A DNA stretch of 23,866 nucleotides from Spongiibacteraceae bacterium UBA5047 (GCA_002415025.1 DIBR01000028.1:23217-47082), one strand, 5' to 3'. Counted from the first letter of the stretch, positions 1 to 9,940 are shown. Notes: generated by a model not told the origin, from the letters alone. Program-made: numbers and translations.

Positions 1-22
1 ATTAAGCGAAGCGTATCAGGCA
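1..22. repeat. Partial copy of palindromic extragenic element
   Basis: The window opens with ATTAAGCGAAGCGTATCAGG, which matches one half of the palindromic element at 4428-4455 (ATTAAGC, a short variable centre, CGTATC, then a GGC-type arm). The left arm lies outside the window. It sits just beyond the 3' end of the receptor gene, as the other copy sits just beyond the 3' end of the DUF3604 gene, so both occupy post-gene intergenic positions. REP-like behaviour is an inference from two copies only. Confidence 0.4.
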
Positions 23-62
23 GCTCGACTCGTCAGTGAGCCCCGCCGCAAACGAGGCGTCG

Positions 63-2378
63 TTACCAGCGCAGCAGAAACTCCACAAAATACCGGTCCA
101 GCGCATTCATGGTGCCAAAGTGGCTGCCCGGTTGCAGTGGCACATCCTGGCCGTGGGCCTGTATCACCCGGCGGGTAATATTTCTGGCCAGCAGGGTTAC
201 AGACCAGTTGTCGTCCAGGCCCGATACGCGCAGGTTGGCGTTAACTTCCGTGGTGGCGCCTTGTGAGTCAATCGGGTCCAGGTCGGTGCTGAAAAACTGT
301 AAATCCCGGAAGGTGGCGTCCAGGCCGAGGCCAACTGAAAAAGGCAGGTTATCAAGGCCGGGAATCAGGCGACTCAGGTTCCAGCGTTGTACCAGAGTGG
401 CCTCCCATTCCGGGGCGCGGGTCAGTCGCTCACCGCTCAGATCGCAGGCGGTCTCGGTGCTGGTAGCGATGCATTGGGCGTCAGGAAATTCGTCATAGCG
501 TGAGTCGAGGTAGGCTAGCGACAGGTTCAGCGCCAGCCAGGGCGCGGGTAGCAGTTGTGATTCGATTTCTACACCGCGTGAGGTCGCTGACGCGGCGTTG
601 CCGACCGAGAAGTTAGTGCCGTTAAACAGGCTCACCTGAAGGTTGTCGAATTCGGTATTGAACAACCCGATGTTTAATGTAGCGGCCCCGTTCAACAGGC
701 GCATTTTTGTGCCGGCCTCGTAGGTTTCGGCATTTTCAGGTTCAAACTCCAGATTGGATTCGCCCACAGCGGCTTCGTTAAAACCGCCGGCTTTGAAGGC
801 TTTTGCCCAGGTGGCATAAAAAGTGATTTCTTCGCTCATTTCGTAGCGCACACTGAATTTGGGCGAGAAGTCTGTTTCCTTGCGTGAGCGCATTTCGTTG
901 TAGGGCTCTTCAAACAAAAACTGTGCAAAGAAGCGTTCGGCCAGCGCATTGTTGTGCGTCAGAATGGCGTGCACATCTTTGGTTTCTTCCGAGTAGCGCG
1001 AACCGGCGATCAAGGCCAGTTCTTCACTCAGGTTCCAGGTGGCCTGGCCGAAAATTGCGCTGGACCGGGTTTGCTGATCAAAGAAACGGAAATTGTTTAG
1101 CCGGTCGTCCAAAGGCAGCGGTGCGGTTACCGCGAGATTCAAAAGTTCGTTGAGGGTTGCCGGCGAGCCGCGCACAGCGGCAACGATCTCTACCGTTTGC
1201 GCAGCCTCCAGCTCGGTTGTGCCGGTGCCCAGATAATCGGATTCAAAGTAATACAGCCCGGCCACATATTCGAAGGTGCCCGGTGGTGACGCCACCCGTA
1301 TCTCAATGCTGTTCTGCTCGTACTCATCGTCGCCCGCCAGTATGACTATTTCCGAAGGGCCGAAATCCGCGTCGAGTACATGCACCTTGTCGAATTCGGA
1401 GGTGCCCATAACGGCGGTGAAGATGTAGTCACCCAATTCGTAATCCGCCTGCAGCGAAAAGGACGTACCTTCGCGCAGCGTATCCTGATTGGCATTTTGT
1501 GATGAGGTCTGGTTGCTCTTGTCGTCCTCCGTATTGGGGTCGTAGCGCCGGTATACCTCCAGGGTTTCGGGCGTGGCGACAGTTAACTCGGTGCCGGTGC
1601 TGTTGCCGAAAACGCTGGTATCGGTTGCGGTAAGGCTGATATCCAGCCCCTCGATTACGGAGGGGAAGAGCAGCTTAAGACGCTTGATGTCGTTTTCACG
1701 GCTGCGCATATGGTCGTCGATGTCCTGCACCTGCGGGAATTCGGCGCGATTAAGATCGGCCGAGGTGTTTTTAATTACCCCGCGCTGGGTTTCATCTTCC
1801 AGTGCGAGCCGGAACAGAATTTTGTCTTCGATAAGCGGGCCGCCAAACGCTGCCTGCAACCGGCTTCGGTCAAAGTCGCCGCCCAGCCAGCTAACCTTGC
1901 CGGTGAATTCGTTGGTGGGTATGCCGGTAGTGACATTCAGTGCTCCGGCGATGGCGTTTTTGCCGAACAGGGTGCCCTGGGGGCCGCGCAGCACCTCAAC
2001 GCGTTGGGCGTCGGTCAGGGCTTCAAAAAGATAGTCCTGACGCCCGTAGTACACGCCGTCAATAACGAGGGCAACCGAGCGCTCAAAGCCCTTGTTGTTG
2101 CCCGAGCCCAAACCGCGCATGGCGACAAAGCCGGTGTAGGGGGTGGCGTTAATAACGAGGTTAGGCGCGAATTGCGATAGCTCTCCGATGTCGGTAATGC
2201 CCGCGTCACTGATGAAATCTTCACTCAGGGCGGTGATGGATATCGGCACATCGCGGATATTTTCCGCGCGTTTCTGCGCGGTTACTATCACTTCTTCAAT
2301 GGTGGTAGCCGGTTGTGCCAACGAAAGATTCGCAAAAACCAATGCCACTGATACCCATGCCAAGCGTTGTAATGACAT
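63..2378 (-). CDS. TonB-dependent outer-membrane receptor
   Basis: A complete 771-residue TonB-dependent receptor, expected to import a scarce ligand (siderophore, vitamin, glycan or other organic) across the outer membrane using TonB/ExbBD energy. A hydrophobic signal peptide covers roughly residues 1-22 and is followed by a TonB box (EEVIVTAQK). The plug domain has the usual VEVLRGPQGTLFGKNAIAG signature. A long beta-barrel then ends in the aromatic terminus YFVEFLLRW expected for BAM-dependent insertion. I chose ATG at 2378 because CAGGGTG lies six bases upstream; a GTG three codons earlier is possible. The TIEEVIVTAQKRAENIRDVP type is the Caulobacter/marine-proteobacterial style of receptor, but the ligand cannot be read from sequence. 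It is divergent from the DUF3604 gene across about 150 bp with a palindrome, so the two may share control. Confidence 0.93.
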   Translation of the reverse strand: MSLQRLAWVSVALVFANLSLAQPATTIEEVIVTAQKRAENIRDVPISITALSEDFISDAGITDIGELSQFAPNLVINATPYTGFVAMRGLGSGNNKGFERSVALVIDGVYYGRQDYLFEALTDAQRVEVLRGPQGTLFGKNAIAGALNVTTGIPTNEFTGKVSWLGGDFDRSRLQAAFGGPLIEDKILFRLALEDETQRGVIKNTSADLNRAEFPQVQDIDDHMRSRENDIKRLKLLFPSVIEGLDISLTATDTSVFGNSTGTELTVATPETLEVYRRYDPNTEDDKSNQTSSQNANQDTLREGTSFSLQADYELGDYIFTAVMGTSEFDKVHVLDADFGPSEIVILAGDDEYEQNSIEIRVASPPGTFEYVAGLYYFESDYLGTGTTELEAAQTVEIVAAVRGSPATLNELLNLAVTAPLPLDDRLNNFRFFDQQTRSSAIFGQATWNLSEELALIAGSRYSEETKDVHAILTHNNALAERFFAQFLFEEPYNEMRSRKETDFSPKFSVRYEMSEEITFYATWAKAFKAGGFNEAAVGESNLEFEPENAETYEAGTKMRLLNGAATLNIGLFNTEFDNLQVSLFNGTNFSVGNAASATSRGVEIESQLLPAPWLALNLSLAYLDSRYDEFPDAQCIATSTETACDLSGERLTRAPEWEATLVQRWNLSRLIPGLDNLPFSVGLGLDATFRDLQFFSTDLDPIDSQGATTEVNANLRVSGLDDNWSVTLLARNITRRVIQAHGQDVPLQPGSHFGTMNALDRYFVEFLLRW

Positions 2379-2432
2379 TGTTGTCACCCTGTTGTTATTG
2401 TTTTTATTTGTCGATGGGGTATCGTTTCACGA

Positions 2433-2438
2433 ATAATA
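2433..2438 (-). promoter_or_regulatory. Possible -10 box of the TonB receptor gene
   Basis: TATTAT on the minus strand, about 55 bp upstream of the receptor start, directly abuts the palindrome at 2439-2455. No convincing -35 hexamer lies 16-18 bp further upstream, so the promoter would need an activator or be weak. The overlap with the palindrome fits operator control. Confidence 0.3.
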
Positions 2439-2455
2439 TGGCATTGGCAATGCCA
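2439..2455. promoter_or_regulatory. Perfect palindrome, candidate operator between divergent genes
   Basis: TGGCATTG-G-CAATGCCA is an exact 8-bp inverted repeat around a single central base. It lies midway between the start of the TonB receptor (-) and the start of the DUF3604 gene (+). The loop is too small for a useful RNA hairpin, so a dimeric DNA-binding regulator is the likelier reader. The regulator is not encoded in the window. Confidence 0.5.
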
Positions 2456-2529
2456 AGTTGTAGGTTTGCAGAGCGTACTGACCGGGTGAAATGCCCGACT
2501 TTCCATAATAACCAGCAGGGGCAGGGCGG

Positions 2530-4395
2530 ATGAAACCACATTTCAGGCTTATTGGCGGCTTGGCCTTCAGTCTTGTAACGGCCGGCGCGGTGGCCGGGCT
2601 TGAGAGCGAGGCACCCAAGCTCTACTGGGGCGACACCCACGTTCACACGGCCTATTCCTTTGATGCCTTTCTCAACAACAATCACAGTGCAACGCCGGAC
2701 GTCGCCTACCGCTTTGCGCGCGGGGAGCCGGTTATTCACCCCTATCACCGCGCGCGCATGCAGATTGGCGCTCCACTTGATTTCATTGCCATTGCTGATC
2801 ATGCCGAGTATCTCGGGGTGGCCCGCGAGGTCTATTACAACGGAGTGCAACTCGAAGATGCCGGGCTGTTGGACCGGGTAAAGGGCTGGTTTACTGAGCG
2901 TTATATTCGCAAGTTAATTGACGGTGACGGCGGCTTTGACGCCTTTATAGACTTGCTGCCGCACAAGGGTGACCCCTCAAGCTCTGCCGACGAGATGTGG
3001 CAGGGCAACACCGATTCGATCATCAATGCCGATGCGCTGGAGCGAAAGACCTGGAGCTCTATTACCCGGCTTGCCGACGAGAACTACAATCCCGGCGAAT
3101 TCACGACCTTTATTGCCTGGGAGTGGAGTTCGCTGCCGGGCGGCGCCAACCTGCACCGGGTAGTGATGACCAGTGCGGGCGCCGACAAGGCCAACCAGTT
3201 TCAGCCCTTTGGCTCTGACGACAGCCCCTACCCCGAAGACCTGTGGGCCTGGCTGGATAGCACCAGCGAGGCTACCGGTGCCGAGTTTTTATCGATTCCG
3301 CACAACTCCAATATTTCCAAAGGCTACATGTTCCCCGAGAAAACCCTGCGCGGTGAGCCCTTTACCGAGGAATACGCCCGCAAGCGCCTGCAGTGGGAGC
3401 CGGTGGTGGAGGTCACACAAATCAAGGGCGATTCAGAGACCCACCCGGTATTTTCGCCTACCGATGAGTTTGCCGACTTTGAAACCTATCAGTTTTACAT
3501 TCAGCAGGAGCCGCAGGCCTATAAACCGGAGCCCGGTGATTTTATCCGCCCGGCCCTGAAGCGCGGCCTGTCGATAGAGCGCAATCTGGGGGTGAACCCC
3601 TATCGCTTTGGTTTGATCGGTTCAACCGATAGCCACACCGGGCTGGCGACCGCAGAGGAAGGCAACTTTGCGGGTAAGTTGGCCAGAGATTCCACCCCTG
3701 AAACCAAATCGCGTGAAGATGGTCGCAAGAATTTCGCCAGCGGCTGGAGCATGTCGGCTTCGGGTATGGCGGCGGTGTGGGCGCAGGAAAATACCCGCGA
3801 GGCGATAATGGCTGCGTTCAAACGGCGCGAAGTTTACGCCACCACAGGGCCGCGCATTGCCCTGCAGGTTTACGGCGGTTGGCAGTTTGCGGAAGCGGAC
3901 CTTGCGACACCAGAGCACTGGCGCGCCAAGGGCGTACCCATGGGCGGGTTGTTGCCGGCCCGAGAGGCCAGCGCGGCGCCGGGTTTTGTGGTGCAAGCCC
4001 TGAAAGACCCGCAATCTGCCAATCTCGACCGTATTCAGGTAGTTAAAGGCTGGATTGATGCCGACGGGCAGGAGCACGAAGTGGTGTACGACGTGGCCTG
4101 GTCCGGCGACCGGCAGCCGGGCAGCAATGGCCGCTTGCCCGCCGTGGGCAATACCGTTGATCTTGGCAGCGGGCGCTACAGCAATAGCATCGGCGCCGCG
4201 TCGCTGAGCACCTACTGGTCAGACCCGGATTTTGACGACAGTATTCCCGCCTTCTACTACGTGCGTGTGCTGGAAATTCCCACGCCACGGCATACCCTGC
4301 TGGACGCCATAGCGCTCGGCGAGAGCAAGGCCAAAGAGGGGGCTTCCATTATTCAGGAGCGCGCTTACAGTTCGCCGCTGTGGTACCGGCCGTGA
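2530..4395 (+). CDS. DUF3604 family secreted protein (PHP-like metal centre)
   Basis: A 621-residue protein that I recognise as DUF3604. An N-terminal signal peptide (about residues 1-23, with a hydrophobic LIGGLAFSLVTAGAVAG core) indicates export to the periplasm or outer membrane. The fold is probably PHP-like (metal-dependent phosphoesterase-type). Metal-binding motifs are visible in order: WGDTHVHTAYS near residue 35 (His37, His39), IADHAEY near 88 (Asp90, His91) and GSTDSHTG near 365 (Asp367, His369). The start ATG follows a purine-rich GGGGCAGGGCGG stretch. The substrate of this family is not established to my knowledge. Divergence from a TonB receptor suggests that the pair handles an imported organic compound, but that is inference. 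The next features downstream are a palindromic element and a shared terminator. Confidence 0.88.
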   Translation: MKPHFRLIGGLAFSLVTAGAVAGLESEAPKLYWGDTHVHTAYSFDAFLNNNHSATPDVAYRFARGEPVIHPYHRARMQIGAPLDFIAIADHAEYLGVAREVYYNGVQLEDAGLLDRVKGWFTERYIRKLIDGDGGFDAFIDLLPHKGDPSSSADEMWQGNTDSIINADALERKTWSSITRLADENYNPGEFTTFIAWEWSSLPGGANLHRVVMTSAGADKANQFQPFGSDDSPYPEDLWAWLDSTSEATGAEFLSIPHNSNISKGYMFPEKTLRGEPFTEEYARKRLQWEPVVEVTQIKGDSETHPVFSPTDEFADFETYQFYIQQEPQAYKPEPGDFIRPALKRGLSIERNLGVNPYRFGLIGSTDSHTGLATAEEGNFAGKLARDSTPETKSREDGRKNFASGWSMSASGMAAVWAQENTREAIMAAFKRREVYATTGPRIALQVYGGWQFAEADLATPEHWRAKGVPMGGLLPAREASAAPGFVVQALKDPQSANLDRIQVVKGWIDADGQEHEVVYDVAWSGDRQPGSNGRLPAVGNTVDLGSGRYSNSIGAASLSTYWSDPDFDDSIPAFYYVRVLEIPTPRHTLLDAIALGESKAKEGASIIQERAYSSPLWYRP

Positions 4396-4427
4396 GGAAA
4401 TTCATCAGATTTGCGTGCGGCCCGTAG

Positions 4428-4455
4428 GCCCGATTAAGCCGCAGGCGTATCGGGC
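4428..4455. repeat. Palindromic extragenic element (REP-like)
   Basis: GCCCGAT (4428-4434) and ATCGGGC (4449-4455) are perfect 7-bp arms around a 14-bp centre. The centre shares TAAGC and CGT with the partial copy at 1-22. It lies 30 bp past the DUF3604 stop codon and before the bidirectional terminator. Stem-loops of this form are typical of dispersed REP-type elements; copy number elsewhere in the genome is unknown. Confidence 0.5.
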
Positions 4456-4494
4456 GTGTGCCTGCAGGAACTCAACACAAACTAGGTAGACACA

Positions 4495-4524
4495 AAAAAG
4501 GGGTGCTCACTGGCACCCCTTTTT
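4495..4524. terminator. Bidirectional rho-independent terminator
   Basis: AAAAAGGGGTGC, a 6-base loop, then GCACCCCTTTTT forms a perfect stem with A- and T-tracts on both sides. It can therefore terminate the rightward DUF3604 transcript and the leftward ppa transcript, whose convergent 3' ends flank it. Confidence 0.9.
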
Positions 4525-4549
4525 GATGTAGCAGACAAATGCAGCGCAA

Positions 4550-5098
4550 TCAGAACGCAGGCTTTTCGTCGCTTTCTTCGTAGCGCGTTACGCTATCGAG
4601 AATTTCCTGCTTGGCGGCAGCGGCGTCATCCCAACCTTCTACCTTCACCCATTTGCCGGGTTCCAGATCTTTGTAATGCTCAAAGAAATGTTGAATCTGG
4701 TTGCGCAGCAACTCGGGCAGGTCTGTGGCCTGCTCAACGCCACGGTAGATCGGACTCAGCTTGTCTACGGGCACGGCCAGCAGCTTGGCATCAACGCCAG
4801 ACTCGTCAGTCATTTTCAGAACGCCCACGGGGCGGCAGCGAATAACAGAGCCAGCCAGCAGCGGGAAGGGCGAGGGCACCAGAACGTCAACGGGGTCGCC
4901 ATCTTCAGACAGGGTGTGCGGCACATAACCGTAGTTGCAAGGGTAGTGCATACAGGTCGACATAAAGCGGTCAACAAAAATAGCGCCGGAATCCTTGTCT
5001 ACTTCGTATTTTACCGGGTCGGCATGAGCCGGAATTTCGATGATGACGTTGATTTCGTCGGGTATGTTCTTGCCGCTCGGCACTTTATTCAGGCTCAT
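4550..5098 (-). CDS. ppa: Inorganic pyrophosphatase, soluble family I
   Basis: A 182-residue cytoplasmic enzyme hydrolysing pyrophosphate to two phosphates, which pulls biosynthetic reactions forward. The family I signature DGDPVDV is present at residues 66-72, preceded by the MHYPCNYGYVPHT active-site segment (about 50-62). The length matches bacterial family I enzymes (about 175-180). The start ATG at 5098 is preceded by an AGGATCTCC stretch. The gene is divergent from hppA, a membrane pyrophosphatase acting on the same substrate, so the organism can either discard or harvest the energy of PPi. Its transcript ends at the shared terminator at 4495-4524. Confidence 0.96.
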   Translation of the reverse strand: MSLNKVPSGKNIPDEINVIIEIPAHADPVKYEVDKDSGAIFVDRFMSTCMHYPCNYGYVPHTLSEDGDPVDVLVPSPFPLLAGSVIRCRPVGVLKMTDESGVDAKLLAVPVDKLSPIYRGVEQATDLPELLRNQIQHFFEHYKDLEPGKWVKVEGWDDAAAAKQEILDSVTRYEESDEKPAF

Positions 5099-5176
5099 GG
5101 AGATCCTCTAACTGTTTGCTGTACTGGAAGGCCGGCTGGGGTAAATCAACCCGGCCAGACGTGGCGAAAGGCGCGC

Positions 5177-5182
5177 ATTATA
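5177..5182 (-). promoter_or_regulatory. Candidate -10 box of ppa
   Basis: A perfect TATAAT on the minus strand lies 78 bp upstream of the ppa start. TTGACT occurs further upstream (5205-5210), but the 22-bp spacer is too long for a standard sigma-70 promoter; TTCTCG at the proper distance is a weak -35 alternative. The rest of the 259-bp ppa-hppA interval shows no other clear element, and no obvious hppA promoter. Confidence 0.45.
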
Positions 5183-5357
5183 CAGTTCTGCGGCGCCAGC
5201 GAGAAGTCAATTGGGCATTTAATGAGCAAGCTGAAGGCCGTGGCTAATTCGCATTTGCCCGTATTTGCTGCTATACCCATACCACTCAATAAGACTAATA
5301 AGGCAATAATCAGGCATATCAGCAGTAATCATTCACCGGGCGATTGAGGGCATTTTT

Positions 5358-7358
<2,001 letters not shown>

Positions 7359-7382
7359 GTGCTGGAAAGTGAATCGGTACTT

Positions 7383-7413
7383 ACGGGCTGTGACAGCGGC
7401 CCGTTGATTTTTT
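7383..7413 (+). terminator. Rho-independent terminator of hppA
   Basis: ACGGGC (7383-7388) pairs with GCCCGT (7399-7404) around a short loop and is followed by TGATTTTTT. It lies 24 bp after the hppA stop and separates the core gene from the accessory region. Confidence 0.8.
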
Positions 7414-7429
7414 CGGGATACAAATCATT

Positions 7430-7457
7430 TTGACTTGAATGTATTCGGGCATACACT
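7430..7457 (+). promoter_or_regulatory. Sigma-70 promoter facing the cassette array
   Basis: TTGACT (7430-7435), a 16-bp spacer and TACACT (7452-7457) give a plausible -35/-10 pair. It begins immediately after the hppA terminator and points into the first cassette gene 140 bp away. Its position matches what a cassette (Pc-like) promoter would do. That role is inference. Confidence 0.5.
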
Positions 7458-7491
7458 GAAGTTAATAAAAAATAATAGCTAATACAGGGAG

Positions 7492-7582
7492 GTTAGATGG
7501 GCGTGTCAGAGTCAGTGTGTAGGATTCCTCTCGGATTGATTTGCTATATCACGTCATAGCGACGCATATTTCGATGTTAGAT
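7492..7582 (+). other. Paired GTTAGAT core-site motifs at the left edge of the array
   Basis: GTTAGAT occurs at 7492-7498 and again at 7576-7582. Both fit the GTTRRRY consensus of integron core recombination sites. The second precedes the RBS and start of the first cassette gene, exactly where the left junction of a cassette is expected. The 77 bp between the two have no clear attC-type stem, so this may be an attI remnant, a decayed attC or chance. Most of the 238-bp hppA-to-first-ORF gap is accounted for by the terminator, the promoter and these motifs. Confidence 0.35.
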
Positions 7583-7596
7583 TACAGGAGTTGAAG

Positions 7597-8088
7597 ATGA
7601 GCTGGGATGAAAAAAAGAAGTTCAAGGCAGAAACATATAGGACAATTTTATTTGCGATAGCTGCTTTTATCGCTGCCCAAATATTGATTGAGCCTCTTAA
7701 ATCTGAGCGGGAATATCATGCACTGTTAAATAAAAACTTGCTAGAGCAACGAAAGGAAGTTGTCGACTCATTTCTAAAATCAAGTTACATATATACTTCT
7801 ATTACCTACGATGTACTTAATGGTGAAACTGAAAAAGAATATATATGGAAGGGCGAAGCTTATGACAACTACAGGTCTGATCTTAACCGAATATTAGTGT
7901 ATTACGGTGACGGTTTGGAGCCAAAAATTAAGGAAGCAAAAAGCATTAATGAGAAGTTGTACAAACACTTCAAAGAAGAATATCCACTTATGGATTGGAA
8001 GGTCACCCGTCGCGAATTAAAAGCCACTAACAACTCTATTTCTAGAGTAGCGTTATTAAAAATAGGTTTGAGCTATGAACAATTATAA
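7597..8088 (+). CDS. Hypothetical protein, single N-terminal TM, first cassette
   Basis: A 163-residue protein I do not recognise. A hydrophobic segment near residues 17-34 (TILFAIAAFIAAQILIE) suggests one N-terminal membrane anchor, and the rest is charged, helical and probably cytoplasmic or periplasmic. I prefer ATG at 7597 (GGAG six bases upstream) over the TTG two codons earlier. The stop codon TAA at 8086-8088 overlaps the first base of the attC core site, a packing typical of cassettes. The gene is AT-rich compared with hppA. No function can be inferred. Confidence 0.75.
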   Translation: MSWDEKKKFKAETYRTILFAIAAFIAAQILIEPLKSEREYHALLNKNLLEQRKEVVDSFLKSSYIYTSITYDVLNGETEKEYIWKGEAYDNYRSDLNRILVYYGDGLEPKIKEAKSINEKLYKHFKEEYPLMDWKVTRRELKATNNSISRVALLKIGLSYEQL

Positions 8089-8165
8089 TCTAACAAGGTA
8101 AGGCAGCGCGATGTAAAAACCTCCGCTTCGCTCCAGTTTTTACGCGCCTGCTTACGGCGTTGAGG
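8088..8165 (+). repeat. attC recombination site 1
   Basis: R'' is ATCTAAC (8088-8094, fits RYYYAAC). R' is GTTGAGG (8159-8165, fits GTTRRRY except the last base). The outer arms AAGGTAAGGCAGCGCG and CGCGCCTGCTTACGG are imperfectly complementary, and an inner stem GTAAAAAC/GTTTTTAC flanks CTCCGCTTCGCTCCA. This bulged-hairpin architecture is that of an integron attC closing the first cassette. Confidence 0.78.
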
Positions 8166-8180
8166 CTGTAGAATAGCTCT

Positions 8181-8197
8181 AAAAACACGGTGTTTTT
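8181..8197. promoter_or_regulatory. Palindrome upstream of IS1182 transposase
   Basis: AAAAACAC-G-GTGTTTTT is a perfect 8-bp inverted repeat around one base, located 36 bp before the transposase start inside the IS left end. It could be a transposase or regulator binding site, or it could block read-through into the element. Confidence 0.35.
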
Positions 8198-8232
8198 TGC
8201 TAAAATGGCGCATCTCTCGACGGAACGACACC

Positions 8233-9792
8233 ATGCCCAACTTCAAACCTTACGATTACAACCAAACTGCCATGGTTGTGATCAATTTCGAAGATCAAAT
8301 TCAACCCAACACCTTTGAGTTCGCGCTGCATCGCTTAATCGATAGCCGTATTAACCTCTCGGCCTTTCACGATCAGTACGACAACGACAGGGGTGGACGC
8401 TACGCGTACGATCCCGCCAGTTTGTTAAAGATAATCCTGTTCGCTTACTCCAAAGGCATCACATCGAGCCGTGATATTCAGTGGCAGTGTGAGCACAACG
8501 TGATCTTTAAGGCGCTGTCCTGTGATGCTGTGCCGCACTATACGAGTATCGCGAACTTCGTTAGTCGCTACCCGGACGCAATAGAGTCGGTGTTTGAGCA
8601 GGTGCTCCTCGTCTGTGATGAGGAAGGTTTATTAGGACACCAGCTCCTGGCCATTGATGGCTGCAAGATGTCATCCAACGCGGCCAAGGAACATTCCGGT
8701 ACCCTGGCAGAACTGGAGCAGAAAGCGAAGAAACTGCGCAAGCAGATTCGGCATCATCTCAAGGAACACCAGCGTCTGGATGCGCGCAAGCCGCAGGAGA
8801 AAGAGCGCAAGCAGCGGGCGGCGCAGGCTGCTGAAACGCTCGATAAACAGTACCAAAGGATTAACGACTTCCTAAAGACGGCAAGCCCACGGATGGGCCA
8901 AGGTAAAAAACCCAGGGAAGTGAAGAGCAACATTACCGATAACGAGTCGGGCAAAATGCTGACCAGCAAGGGCACGATCCAGGGCTACAACGGCGTGGCG
9001 ACCGTCGATAAAAAGCACCAGATCATTGTCGATGCCCAGGCCTTCGGCGAAGGGCAGGAACACCATACCCTGCAGCCCGTGCTGGAAACCGTGGTGCAGC
9101 GCTACCAGCGCATGGGGATGCACGATGCGCTGTACGACAGCGGGGTTGTGGTGACGGCTGACACCGGCTTTGCCAACGAAGCGAATAACGTCTATCTCAA
9201 AGACCATTCGATTAACGCCTATATCCCGGACAACCAGTTCCGTATGCGCGACCCAAAATTCAAGCACCAGAAAGCGAAGCATGGCAAGCGTCACCAGGAT
9301 ACGGTGAAAGGCCAGGCCACTGTGATCCCGGCCAGTGAATTCCGGTTGAATGCGCAGCGCAAAACCTGCCGTTGCCCGGCGGGCAAACCGATGTGGTTAC
9401 AGAGTGAGCGAATCACCACCGGTGGCAAAACCAAACTGGCGTTTGAAGGGCGACTCACCGACTGTCGTGCCTGCCCGTTAAAACAGGCCTGCATGCGCAA
9501 TCCTTCGTCGGCCGATACGCGCGAGGGTAACGGTCGACAAGTGTCGTTCACGATCGAAGAGGGGAAAGCCGCTACCGACTGGATGAAGCGGCGCGTCGAT
9601 AGCCGGGTCGGCAAGCTGTATTACGGTCATCGGATGTCGGTGGTTGAGCCGGTGTTCGGCAATATCGGTACCAACAAACGCCTGAATCGGTTCTCGCTGC
9701 GCACGAAACGGAAGGTACAGGGCCAATGGCAACTGTACTGTCTGGTCCACAATATTGAGAAGTTAGCGAACTACGGTGGACTGGCGCATTGA
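8233..9792 (+). CDS. IS1182-family DDE transposase
   Basis: A 519-residue transposase with the N-terminal DUF772-type region (RYAYDPASLLKIILFAYSKG), a charged coiled-coil-like insert around residues 165-220, and a DDE catalytic core. Likely catalytic residues are Asp142 (AIDGCKM), Asp310 (TADTGFANE) and Glu472 (VEPVFGNIG). Cysteines in the CRCPAG and CRACPLKQAC segments form the metal-binding-like knuckle usual in this family. The start ATG at 8233 fits the family N-terminus (FKPYDYNQTAMVVINFEDQI), although its RBS is weak. The reading frame is complete, so the element may be active. Confidence 0.92.
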   Translation: MPNFKPYDYNQTAMVVINFEDQIQPNTFEFALHRLIDSRINLSAFHDQYDNDRGGRYAYDPASLLKIILFAYSKGITSSRDIQWQCEHNVIFKALSCDAVPHYTSIANFVSRYPDAIESVFEQVLLVCDEEGLLGHQLLAIDGCKMSSNAAKEHSGTLAELEQKAKKLRKQIRHHLKEHQRLDARKPQEKERKQRAAQAAETLDKQYQRINDFLKTASPRMGQGKKPREVKSNITDNESGKMLTSKGTIQGYNGVATVDKKHQIIVDAQAFGEGQEHHTLQPVLETVVQRYQRMGMHDALYDSGVVVTADTGFANEANNVYLKDHSINAYIPDNQFRMRDPKFKHQKAKHGKRHQDTVKGQATVIPASEFRLNAQRKTCRCPAGKPMWLQSERITTGGKTKLAFEGRLTDCRACPLKQACMRNPSSADTREGNGRQVSFTIEEGKAATDWMKRRVDSRVGKLYYGHRMSVVEPVFGNIGTNKRLNRFSLRTKRKVQGQWQLYCLVHNIEKLANYGGLAH

Positions 9793-9905
9793 CGTAAAGT
9801 CTCACGGAAGCGTGCCGTATCGCGGCGATGAGCGGCGCATAATCCGGGATTATGGAAAATACGGCTGAGAAGATTATACTCAGGCCAATAGACCAACAAT
9901 AACAA

Positions 9906-9930
9906 CGAAACGAAACGAAACGAAACGAAA
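9906..9930 (+). repeat. CGAAA pentamer tandem repeat (5 copies)
   Basis: Five exact head-to-tail copies of CGAAA are followed by CGAGG, immediately past the IS1182 right end and 10 bp before a 15-codon ORF. Short tandem pentamers can expand and contract by slippage. Here that would change the spacing upstream of the GAGGAAACC ribosome-binding region. Confidence 0.85.
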
Positions 9931-9940
9931 CGAGGAAACC

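Larger units (their letters stand above)
8164..9886 (+). mobile_element. IS1182-family insertion sequence
   Basis: A single transposase gene is flanked by imperfect terminal inverted repeats: GGCTGTAGAATAGCTCT at the left and, read inward from the right, GGCCTGAGTATAATCTTCT. The repeats align only with small gaps, so the ends are approximate. The left end overlaps the R' core of attC site 1. AATAG occurs near both ends (8171-8175 and 9887-9891), but not in a position that clearly makes a target duplication. The element appears intact and recent, since the transposase is uninterrupted. Confidence 0.7.

Noticed and set aside
1573..2180. Long plus-strand frames opposite the TonB receptor
   Set aside because: They are GC-rich shadow frames of a clearly conserved receptor and show no domain features.
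5099..5357. Riboswitch or small RNA between ppa and hppA
   Set aside because: I see no conserved stem set or terminator-antiterminator arrangement, only a candidate ppa -10 box.
9291..9805. Several long minus-strand frames inside the IS1182 transposase
   Set aside because: They lie wholly within a conserved DDE transposase and have no RBS or family resemblance.
9903..9935. CRISPR-like array
   Set aside because: The repeats are contiguous pentamers with no spacers and no cas genes nearby.
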